7,341 nt of DNA from Planctomycetota bacterium (lineage in GTDB: Bacteria; Planctomycetota; Phycisphaerae; WQYP01), in contig JAJZNY010000086.1 in NCBI GenBank assembly GCA_021852245.1, forward strand, positions 1-7,341. Reading direction: 5' to 3'. The position numbers and the translations under genes are program-made. A model generated the notes under the pieces. The model was not told where the DNA came from. It made no database searches and worked only from the letters and a program-made list of their open reading frames with translations. Positions 1 to 5,931 of this stretch are shown piece by piece (the first letter of the stretch is position 1; each line of letters opens with the position of its first letter).

Positions 1-527
1 AGAACCGCGGCCGCATCGTTGTGGATGCCGCCATGCGTGTGAAGGATCATCCCGAGGTCTGGGCGCTCGGCGACTGCGCCGTGATTCCCGATCCCGAAGG
101 CAAACCGTATCCGCAGTTGGCGCAGCATGCTATCCGAGAGGCTCCGCTGCTGGCGCGGAATATCATCGGCAGCATGAAAGGCCAGGCACCTCTTCCCTTT
201 ATCTATAAAAACAAAGGTACACTCGCCGCCCTTGGCCGCTATTCCGCCATCGGACGTGTTCTCAATTTCAAACTTCGTGGCTTCCCCGCCTGGTTCGTAT
301 GGCGCGGCTACTATCTGCTGCAGATGCCCAAGTGGAGCCGGCGCATTCGCATCATGGTTGATTGGGCGCTGGCCATCGTGTTCAAAAACGATGTTGCCCA
401 GATGGACTGGATCACAGAAGAGCAACTGGAAACCATCGGCCATCAGGGCGTAAAAAACGCCGAACAGAGTCGAAACGGCCACAGCCATCCGGAGCAAGCT
501 CCTAAGACGCCCGCAACCGTGGGATGA
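1..527 (+). CDS. ndh: Type II NADH:quinone oxidoreductase (NDH-2), C-terminal part, cut by window edge
   Basis: This is the C-terminal ~175 residues of a non-proton-pumping, FAD-dependent NADH dehydrogenase that passes electrons from NADH to membrane quinone at the inner face of the cytoplasmic membrane. The reading frame is open to base 3 with 'RGRIVVD' upstream of any start, so the true start lies outside the window. The visible evidence is strong. 'HPEVWALGDCA' is the second FAD-binding motif (the Gly-Asp contacts the flavin ribityl), followed by 'PDPEGKPYP' and 'AQHAIREAPLLARNI', the segment lining the quinone/flavin pocket in this family. 'GTLAALGRYSAIG' comes next. After it lies the amphipathic Trp/Tyr/Arg-rich helix region 'FPAWFVWRGYYLLQMPKWSRR', which anchors NDH-2 to the membrane. 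The last ~35 residues are a hydrophilic tail. The gene ends in TGA and converges on the minus-strand folate gene. A general pyridine nucleotide-disulfide oxidoreductase is the only alternative, and the membrane anchor argues against it. Confidence 0.93.
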   Translation, partial: NRGRIVVDAAMRVKDHPEVWALGDCAVIPDPEGKPYPQLAQHAIREAPLLARNIIGSMKGQAPLPFIYKNKGTLAALGRYSAIGRVLNFKLRGFPAWFVWRGYYLLQMPKWSRRIRIMVDWALAIVFKNDVAQMDWITEEQLETIGHQGVKNAEQSRNGHSHPEQAPKTPATVG

Positions 528-550
528 TTTTTCCTATCCTTGATACTGGT

Positions 551-567
551 CGCCTGGTTATCAGGCG
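551..567. other. Short perfect hairpin between convergent genes
   Basis: CGCCTG and CAGGCG pair perfectly around a 5-nt GTTAT loop, in the ~100-bp gap between the convergent NADH dehydrogenase and cyclodeaminase genes. The position suits a shared terminator, but no T-run follows it on either strand. It is therefore not a canonical Rho-independent terminator. I see nothing else in the 528-628 gap. Confidence 0.3.
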
Positions 568-628
568 GGTAGCCGCTGAGGAAAGTGGATGCAACGCTGA
601 TGATCAACGCACGGTTACGGCCACGTTT

Positions 629-1252
629 TCATGTTATTTTGGCGATGAGCTGCTTGAGATGAGTAGCAATTTCATCGGTCATGGTGCGTTCCTCTTGTTG
701 CGTCTTAAGGTCTGGTAAAAGAGGCAGGTTGATATCTACATTTCGCAAAGCCGATCGACCACAGGCAGCTGCGATATCTTGAGCCACCTGTAAGTCACTT
801 GCCAGCATCGGATTGCTGATCTGGGCGAGAGCGGCACAGCATTCCAGAAGTTCGTTGGCCAGAGCGGCGGTTGTCTGCGGCGCCCGCAGCGACGCACTGA
901 CAGCCGCTTGAAAACCGGGCGACGAACAGCGCTGATCCGGGGTTTGCTTAAGCCACGGAGAAAGCTGTGTGTACGCGGCTGCATCTTCATCCATCAAACG
1001 CAGAAACAAGTGACGAATTTTTTCCAGGCGCTGACGATATTCAAGAAGCTCTTTTTGGTGGTCCTTCAATGATTGCTTTCCAATGCTGTACTCCACCACC
1101 ATCTGAGCCTGAGCAGCAGCCAAAGCACCCGCCAGTGCCGCGGTGCAACCCCCTCCTGGAGCAGGCGTTTTGGCGGCCAAGGCACCGAGAAAACCGGTAA
1201 TCGAATCAGAGGCAAAACTATGCGCCCCGGTATCTGAAGTGATACTGCTCAT
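629..1252 (-). CDS. fchA: Stand-alone cyclodeaminase / methenyl-THF cyclohydrolase family protein (FTCD C-terminal-like)
   Basis: This 207-residue protein matches the all-helical cyclodeaminase/cyclohydrolase family. Members convert 5-formimino-THF to 5,10-methenyl-THF plus ammonia, or interconvert methenyl- and 10-formyl-THF, in the cytoplasm. Family signatures seen are 'FLGALAAKTPAPGGGCTAAL' (residues ~21-40, with the diagnostic P-G-G-G), 'DEDAAAY' (~88-94), and the C-terminal 'ASDLQVAQDIAAACG' plus 'NVDINLPLLPD' block (~151-181), where family members typically read SD..VA...AA and NV.iNL. The length (~200 residues) is normal for the single-domain form. There is no fused formiminotransferase domain and none is encoded nearby, so a one-carbon (FchA-like) role is as likely as histidine breakdown. 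The ATG is supported by GGGAGG six bases upstream. Family assignment is confident; which of the two reactions it performs is not, and the gene symbol is tentative. Confidence 0.85.
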   Translation of the reverse strand: MSSITSDTGAHSFASDSITGFLGALAAKTPAPGGGCTAALAGALAAAQAQMVVEYSIGKQSLKDHQKELLEYRQRLEKIRHLFLRLMDEDAAAYTQLSPWLKQTPDQRCSSPGFQAAVSASLRAPQTTAALANELLECCAALAQISNPMLASDLQVAQDIAAACGRSALRNVDINLPLLPDLKTQQEERTMTDEIATHLKQLIAKIT

Positions 1253-1258
1253 ATTGAT

Positions 1259-1264
1259 CCTCCC
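1259..1264 (-). promoter_or_regulatory. Ribosome binding site of the cyclodeaminase gene
   Basis: GGGAGG on the minus strand lies 6 nt before the ATG at 1252 and fixes that start. The rest of the 1253-1366 gap shows no convincing sigma-70 promoter, hairpin or riboswitch. The closest -35/-10-like pair (TTGAGC, 17 nt, TAAGGG) is too weak to call. Confidence 0.7.
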
Positions 1265-1366
1265 GGCGGTCGGAGCGTGGGCCCAGACTCTATTTTCCCT
1301 TATCTCAAGCCATCTCGCAGCTCAATCCCATGTCTGTGATGTTGGCTGATATCCGTCCGCCGTTCA

Positions 1367-2074
1367 TCATTTGCGTACGGATTTGCTCCCCGCTGATGCG
1401 GGAGTATCCGTCTTTGACGGCTGGCCACTATGGTGTGGATTGCTGCTGACCAGAATCGGTTCCGCCCAATGAGTCAGGTTGTTAAGGCGAAATTTGGCGA
1501 CATCAACGTACGCCGCAATCGTCGGATTCTGTTTTGAATGAATGATTGACTTGTAAATGGCCCCGGCTTTTTTCCATTCGTGGGCGTCTTCATAGGTCAG
1601 AGCCAAACCCAATTCTGCCGCAATCTTATTAATGATGGGGGTTGGATAATCCTTGACCACCTTTTCAAAGGCCATTTTAGCCCCGGCAATTGCCTCAGTG
1701 CGCGTGGCTTTAAGTCCGTGAGATTTGTTAAATCCGGGCCCCAGGGTCAATCGATACAGGTATATTCTCCCGATCTTCAAATACGCCTGCGCATCAACCT
1801 GTGGCGAATGGTACACCGTCAAAACGGTTTGCTCAATAGAGCCGGGAGATGACGCGGATTCAAGAGCGACCCACGCCTCCTCAATCTTCCGCATCTTGCT
1901 GACCTGCCAGAAGTTATACAGTTCGAACGCCAGCACCACGATGGCGAATATCAGCAGGACATAAACACCGTATCGCCGAATCCACAATATGACATCGATG
2001 GCAACCGTGGGACTTTCCGCAGGCAGCAGGGGATTCTTTTCCACTTCCATTCCGCTTTTGACTCCATAAGCCAT
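1367..2074 (-). CDS. Membrane-anchored TPR-like protein (YfgM/TPR_21-like)
   Basis: This is a 235-residue protein with a short cytoplasmic N-terminus and one transmembrane helix at ~36-52 ('GVYVLLIFAIVVLAFELY'). A helical periplasmic region of tetratricopeptide character follows: 'AQAYLKIGRIYLYRL' (~95-109), 'EAIAGAKMAFEKVVKDYP' (~127-144), 'IAAELGLALTYEDAHEWKKAGAIYKSII' (~151-178) and 'IAAYVDVAKFRL' (~186-197). The last ~30 residues are a Ser/Pro/Lys-rich, probably disordered tail. The architecture resembles YfgM-type ancillary proteins of the Sec translocon / outer-membrane assembly network, which act as inner-membrane-tethered protein-interaction scaffolds. That role is inferred from layout, not from a catalytic motif. 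The start is uncertain: the first ATG (2074) lacks a clear Shine-Dalgarno, while an in-frame ATG at 2050 (residue 9) has GGAG 11 nt upstream. The gene sits downstream of the pseudopilin genes on the same strand and might assist their secretion, but the 267-bp gap makes separate transcription possible. Confidence 0.7.
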   Translation of the reverse strand: MAYGVKSGMEVEKNPLLPAESPTVAIDVILWIRRYGVYVLLIFAIVVLAFELYNFWQVSKMRKIEEAWVALESASSPGSIEQTVLTVYHSPQVDAQAYLKIGRIYLYRLTLGPGFNKSHGLKATRTEAIAGAKMAFEKVVKDYPTPIINKIAAELGLALTYEDAHEWKKAGAIYKSIIHSKQNPTIAAYVDVAKFRLNNLTHWAEPILVSSNPHHSGQPSKTDTPASAGSKSVRK

Positions 2075-2126
2075 AACGCTTGGTCATTCAACAGAGTAAA
2101 GCATAATCGCAAGCAGAAAATTTTTC

Positions 2127-2140
2127 CCCCTGAGGAGGGG
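2127..2140 (-). other. GC hairpin upstream of the TPR gene, possible weak terminator of the pseudopilin operon
   Basis: CCCCT and AGGGG form a 5-bp stem with a 4-nt loop. On the minus strand it is followed by G-AAAAA-TTTT rather than an immediate U-run. It could be a weak terminator for the GspK-like gene or a leader hairpin of the TPR gene. It does not meet the usual criteria for either. Confidence 0.25.
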
Positions 2141-2170
2141 ATCAAAATCGCCGTGGGAGGAAGCATGGTT

Positions 2171-2190
2171 TTGGTTCGCCTTGGTTCGCC
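2171..2190. repeat. Tandem 10-bp direct repeat (TTGGTTCGCC x2)
   Basis: Two perfect adjacent copies of a 10-mer lie in the non-coding gap between the GspK-like and TPR genes. The second copy contributes the left arm of the hairpin at 2184-2205, so the repeat duplicates one stem arm. Confidence 0.75.
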
Positions 2191-2205
2191 GTCGCGATGG
2201 CGAAC
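2184..2205. other. Hairpin in the pseudopilin/TPR intergenic gap
   Basis: GTTCGCC and GGCGAAC are perfect inverted repeats around an 8-nt centre that can close further (G·T then T-A) to leave a CGCG loop, giving a stem of up to 9 pairs. No T-run follows on either strand, so it is not an intrinsic terminator. It may be an mRNA 3'-end stabilising structure of the GspK-like transcript or a protein-binding inverted repeat. Beyond this, the tandem repeat and the hairpin at 2127-2140, I see nothing in the 2075-2341 gap. Confidence 0.5.
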
Positions 2206-2341
2206 ATTGGTTCCCGAATTTGTGCGCCGACGTCATTTCTTTTCAAAGCCGGACGGTTATGTGCAGCCAAAGGTACATCGCCATGAACGCACCCGGCAAC
2301 ACATGCCTTCCCACCTTGAGTTCGCCCATCCACCGCAGCGG

Positions 2342-5300
2342 CTACGGCAGCGTCTTAATGGCGACAATCTGCGGGACAAACGATGCACCATCATTGCAAA
2401 ATGATCGATCGATGATGGCGATAAACCGCCGCGAGCCCTCAAGAATGAATTCGGCATTTTGGGTCGGATCGGTGCTGATCGAACCCTCGTTCCCCAACGG
2501 AATACCGCGATTGGCATTATACCAATCCGCCGGTTGATAGGTCGCAATTCCGGTCCATTGCGGATTGAGTCTCAGCGCCTGGATGTAGCCATAAACTGCA
2601 AACGTGTCGGTGCGAACCGTCAGGAAGTTCGCAACATCCGCCCATGGGGCATCGCGCTGTTGGAGCGTGGTGATGCTGGAGAGATTTTCCGACGGAATCA
2701 ATGCCAGCAGCAGATCACCGAGCGAATGAAATCCGAGCGTCGATCCCCAATGACCGCTGCTGGAGGTATACCACGATTGTGGCACCGTCGTGGCCATCGT
2801 TCCGGCCTGAAGGCTGCTGCCACCTGCCATGCGATTACGGTAGGCAATGGTGTCAGCCACCATCTGCCATTGGGGGTTGAATGAACTCCCGCCGAAACCC
2901 GCCGGAGCGACCATCTGATTCGCTGCAGCATCTTCGCTGAACGCGGTGTAGAGAACGTTCTGATCAGCGGTATTGATGTTGACCTTCCCGGGCATGCGCA
3001 CCAGATCGGCAACCCCGTTGGGAAGCGATATGGCATCACCTGTATTGGTTGTTCGATCGTTCAGCGTGGTCATCGTCAGGATGCATGGCGCAATTTCGCC
3101 TGCCGAGCCACCCACAGACGTGATCGCAGGATCAGAAAAAGCCTGGTCGACGCAAGTCACTGCCGCACGCGGATCATAGGCGAAATCAAAATACAGCGCC
3201 GCTTGATAAATCTCGTAAGAGGCGCTGCTTCCGCTTACATTCGGCAGCAACGGGAGTGAAAGTGCCGCCGCATCAATCGGATAGCTCATGCCGACATTCT
3301 GATTGCTTCCCGAGCTGGGAGTATTAAGTGCTATTTGCTCCGACAACGACTCGCCGGTGGTATTACATTCGCGAGCGATATTGTTGACCGCATCCATGTT
3401 GATAAAGTCATTACTCGATACAGGTGTGGTAGATCCGCTGGATCCACCGCCAGACCCGCCACCGCCACCCGGCCCGCCGCCGGGGCCTCCTCCCGGTCCG
3501 CCGCCCGGCCCCTTCCCCGATCCGCCGCCACCACCACCACCTGTTCCACCCGAACCACTGACAAACAACGGGTCGAACAGGGGAACGCCCGGATTTCCGG
3601 ATACGCTCGCGTCATTCGCCATGCCTATAGTGCCCGGATCAGTCGTCGGCAAAACAGACGGTAATACGCTTTGGGCCGTTGAATCGCACCCCCAAATGCC
3701 CGCTGTCCCCGAATTATTACGCGATTCATCCGCATATTCTTGAGATACACCCGCGGATAACGCACTGGGTGCGGCAACCGTCATAGTGTCAACCACCACG
3801 GCGCCGGACGCCCCGTCGACATTTGACCGCAGGAGTTCCACCGTGACCGGGCCGGCCTTGAAAGTGGAACTGCTGGTCTGGACAAAACCATCTCCAGCGC
3901 TTGAAGCCTCGGATGAAAATGCACCCCCGGAATAGCACACTACTCCGTAGTTGCCGTTAGATCCAGACTTGTAGCCGGCCAGAGACCCGGAAAGACTTAT
4001 GCTGATCGTTGATCCGGCCTTAGGAATAATTTCCAGAGTGTAATTGGACAGATTGAGAGATCCGCTACCTGCGAAAGGATTCACCAACTCTACTGCCCAA
4101 TCCCCCGCTTTGGCCGCGCTGCCGCTTTTTTGGGTAAGCTCGATATCGACCTCGTTGATGAAAGGCTGCGCCGTATTGCCGACATACCCCACACCGCCGG
4201 TGTTTACCGACAGCGATGCCGTCAGCGTCCCGCCCGATGTCGGGACCGTAAGTTCACCGCTGGACGAAAGAAACGCCGGCGAACCATTGTATGCGCCCGT
4301 ATCCAGTCGGTAAGTCATGTAATCAACAAGCCACGCGCAGGCATGTTGAGGCTGATATCCGCAGACGATCAGCGTGTCGTAAAGTTGCTGCGCGAACGAT
4401 GCGAAATTGCTGCTGCTGATCGGGGCGTTCAGATTCAGCCGAGGGGGTGGGGCGATATTGCTGGAAGTCAGATTCACTGCCGCGACATCTCGGGTAAAGC
4501 TGGTGCTTGTGTACATGTTGCGCCAAGGTTGGGCTATGTAATACGGGTAAGATGCCTGAGTCAGGTAACCAAACGTGTTGCCGGCCAGCATCATCGGGCG
4601 GGTATACGATGGGGCCCCGAATATACCCCCCCCCTGCGTCAGCAGATCAAGGCCTGAATTAACGCTTAATAAATCAGCCGCGGTTCCCCCTTCACCGATG
4701 TTCTCGTTGCCGTTCTGCTCATAATCATCGATCACCGTAGTCTGCCAGGCCGCTGGCGTATAGCTGCTCCCCGTGACCAATCCGCCGCCTCGGCCGATAG
4801 TCGTGGAACTCCCATTCTGTATATACGAGGGGGTATCGTCAGCCGAGTAGTTGACTCCCGGCAGGTTCAAGATCGGACACGAGGCCGGATATTCTCCGTA
4901 AATGCCCGCTGGATCGGTCGAGCCCAGATCATCCGCGGAGGGTATCCAACCCGTATTGAGATTCAGCAACGCCGAGGTGTCCGTTATCCGCAGGGCAAAA
5001 CGAAAGCGGGCGCCATTGGAGGCGCTTGAAGGCAGAAGATTCCACATCGCATCGCGCGTTCCAAAAGGATAGGATAATCCGGGGATGGAATCATTTACGG
5101 CGGGCAGTGTTACAGATGCATTCGGAACGTTCACAACCGCCACTCCATCGGGAGCCGCACTCTGCGCTGACGACTGGTAACTGATGTCGTAAAGGCCATC
5201 TGTCGGGTCGAACAGGTACGGAGTGAGTTCACTCTCAAGCGCCGCACCAGCCGGTACATTTTGAATGGCTGACCAGTTTGAACTTGAACCGCTGAAGGTT

Positions 5301-5911
5301 GCTCCCGATGTGTGGGCCGCGGAGCATACGTACACCGTTTCCGCCGGTGGACTCGTGGCAGGATTCACCTGCACCACCGTCATCCCCGGTAAATAAGCGG
5401 TATACGGTTCCCAAGGCGCGATACTGGTGAGCCATGGTTGGGTGGGCACCGTCTGATCGCCACCGGTAGCGGTTTGGAAGAAAGGCCCCGGGGCGGAGGG
5501 TGTGCACATCGCGACATCTCCGGCTCGAGGACAGTCCCACGTGCGGGCAATTTGGGAGTCCGGCGTGTAGGTCTGATTCGACGAATTAAAATTACCCAGG
5601 GCGAGGGTGTGGCCGTTTTGATCAAGTGTCTGGCTCAACATGGTTCCCACAACACTGCTCAATACCCCCGACTGTGCCAGATTCAAACTCGTCGCAGTGT
5701 TGGACGCATATACCGCCTGTTTATCGCTGGCGGCGGACAGAATGAAGATTGTGCCCATCAGCGCCAACATCGCCAGTAGAGCCACAACAACAATTAATAC
5801 AATGCCGCGTCGGCTCGATACCTTTTTCGCCGCACGACCGACATCCGCCCGGACCAGCGGGGGCGTTGATCGCTGGATCTTTTCGGCTGGAGGCAAGAAT
5901 TCATTCATCAT
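2342..5911 (-). CDS. Giant GspK-like minor pseudopilin with CBM5/12-like and lamin-tail-like insertions
   Basis: This is a 1189-residue GspK/PilX-type protein, predicted to sit at the tip of a type II secretion pseudopilus or related pilus; ordinary GspK has ~300-350 residues. Numbering is from the ATG at 5911. Residues 33-36 'SRRG' precede the hydrophobic helix 'IVLIVVVALLAMLALM', giving a likely prepilin-peptidase cut at G36/I37. Position +5 is Val rather than Glu, as expected of GspK. A CBM5/12-like module lies at ~166-216 (W...Y..G..V...VYVC..HTSG...NW). 'ALRITDTSALLNLNTG' (~306-321) matches the GspK 'D....NLN' motif. A lamin-tail-like stretch runs ~583-712 ('PFINEV', 'GDWAVELVNPF', 'LNLSNYTLEI'). 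A (GGGP)n linker occupies ~786-827. 'PGKVNINTADQNVL' (~974-987) and 'FHSLGDLLLAL' (~1061-1071) form the helix-hairpin-helix region, and 'TVRTDTFAVYGYI' (~1098-1110) leads to the C-terminal strands. The frame also extends to a TTG at 5935 that overlaps the upstream stop. I prefer the ATG at 5911 because GGAG lies 8 nt upstream. It is the second gene of a J-K pair. Assignment to the GspK family is firm; the cargo or substrate is unknown. Confidence 0.82.
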   Translation of the reverse strand: MMNEFLPPAEKIQRSTPPLVRADVGRAAKKVSSRRGIVLIVVVALLAMLALMGTIFILSAASDKQAVYASNTATSLNLAQSGVLSSVVGTMLSQTLDQNGHTLALGNFNSSNQTYTPDSQIARTWDCPRAGDVAMCTPSAPGPFFQTATGGDQTVPTQPWLTSIAPWEPYTAYLPGMTVVQVNPATSPPAETVYVCSAAHTSGATFSGSSSNWSAIQNVPAGAALESELTPYLFDPTDGLYDISYQSSAQSAAPDGVAVVNVPNASVTLPAVNDSIPGLSYPFGTRDAMWNLLPSSASNGARFRFALRITDTSALLNLNTGWIPSADDLGSTDPAGIYGEYPASCPILNLPGVNYSADDTPSYIQNGSSTTIGRGGGLVTGSSYTPAAWQTTVIDDYEQNGNENIGEGGTAADLLSVNSGLDLLTQGGGIFGAPSYTRPMMLAGNTFGYLTQASYPYYIAQPWRNMYTSTSFTRDVAAVNLTSSNIAPPPRLNLNAPISSSNFASFAQQLYDTLIVCGYQPQHACAWLVDYMTYRLDTGAYNGSPAFLSSSGELTVPTSGGTLTASLSVNTGGVGYVGNTAQPFINEVDIELTQKSGSAAKAGDWAVELVNPFAGSGSLNLSNYTLEIIPKAGSTISISLSGSLAGYKSGSNGNYGVVCYSGGAFSSEASSAGDGFVQTSSSTFKAGPVTVELLRSNVDGASGAVVVDTMTVAAPSALSAGVSQEYADESRNNSGTAGIWGCDSTAQSVLPSVLPTTDPGTIGMANDASVSGNPGVPLFDPLFVSGSGGTGGGGGGGSGKGPGGGPGGGPGGGPGGGGGSGGGSSGSTTPVSSNDFINMDAVNNIARECNTTGESLSEQIALNTPSSGSNQNVGMSYPIDAAALSLPLLPNVSGSSASYEIYQAALYFDFAYDPRAAVTCVDQAFSDPAITSVGGSAGEIAPCILTMTTLNDRTTNTGDAISLPNGVADLVRMPGKVNINTADQNVLYTAFSEDAAANQMVAPAGFGGSSFNPQWQMVADTIAYRNRMAGGSSLQAGTMATTVPQSWYTSSSGHWGSTLGFHSLGDLLLALIPSENLSSITTLQQRDAPWADVANFLTVRTDTFAVYGYIQALRLNPQWTGIATYQPADWYNANRGIPLGNEGSISTDPTQNAEFILEGSRRFIAIIDRSFCNDGASFVPQIVAIKTLP
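3431..3556 (-). repeat. 12-bp repeat tract encoding a Gly/Pro (GGGP)n linker in the GspK-like gene
   Basis: About 42 nearly pure Gly/Pro/Ser residues (with one Lys) separate the lamin-tail-like part from the C-terminal helix-hairpin-helix part. The core is built of five degenerate 12-bp units in phase with the codons (3465-3476, 3477-3488, 3489-3500, 3501-3512, 3513-3524), each giving one Gly-Gly-x-Gly/Pro unit. It is probably a flexible or extended spacer, and it is prone to length change by slippage. Confidence 0.8.
4626..4634 (-). repeat. G9 homopolymer inside the GspK-like gene
   Basis: Nine consecutive C on the plus strand read as nine G in the coding strand, encoding the end of Gln and three Gly residues in 'LLTQGGGIFG' (residues ~423-432). 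A one-base change would truncate the protein in its middle. It is the longest homopolymer I see in the window. Confidence 0.9.
5264..5416 (-). other. CBM5/12-like module within the GspK-like protein
   Basis: The ~51 residues begin 'PWEPYTAYLPGMTV', continue to 'ETVYVCSAAHTSG' and end 'NWSAI'. The spacing of W, Y, G, V, VY.C, H-T-S and the final W follows the small chitin-binding-type carbohydrate-binding module (family 5/12) also used in phage tail fibres and surface proteins. It sits early in the periplasmic part, before the GspK NLN motif. Binding to a sugar polymer is inferred; the module could equally bind protein. Confidence 0.55.
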
Positions 5912-5919
5912 GGGCTTAG

Positions 5920-5923
5920 CTCC
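5920..5923 (-). promoter_or_regulatory. Ribosome binding site deciding the GspK-like start
   Basis: GGAG on the minus strand is 8 nt before the ATG at 5911, which is followed directly by a second ATG. This favours 5911 over the upstream in-frame TTG at 5935, which overlaps the previous gene's stop codon. The 20-bp gap implies transcription together with the upstream GspJ-like gene. Confidence 0.65.
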
Positions 5924-5931
5924 AAACGGGT

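Noticed and set aside
524..718. 64-residue plus-strand frame whose ATG overlaps the NADH dehydrogenase stop (ATGA)
   Set aside because: It has no ribosome binding site of its own beyond the overlap and no recognisable motif. It runs into the 3' end of the well-supported cyclodeaminase gene on the other strand.
1253..1366. Possible promoter or riboswitch ahead of the cyclodeaminase gene
   Set aside because: Only a poor -35/-10-like pair (TTGAGC, 17 nt, TAAGGG) and no stable multi-stem structure could be found by eye.
2075..2120. TATGCT as a -10 box for the TPR gene
   Set aside because: Four of six bases match, but no acceptable -35 element lies 16-18 nt upstream.
2142..2333. 63-residue minus-strand frame in the gap between the GspK-like and TPR genes
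   Set aside because: There is no Shine-Dalgarno and no hydrophobic segment or motif, and it runs through the hairpin/direct-repeat region. It is better read as non-coding.
3303..3743. Plus-strand frame rich in Pro (PPGPPPGPP-type repeats), and the similar one at 6983-7189
   Set aside because: They are antisense readings of the Gly/Pro linker tracts. They have no homology-like content outside the repeat, and the minus-strand frames carry clear domain motifs.
4130..4657. 175-residue plus-strand frame opposite the GspK-like gene
   Set aside because: The composition is Arg-rich with no domain pattern, typical of an antisense shadow of a GC-rich gene. The minus strand is a continuous 1189-residue pseudopilin.
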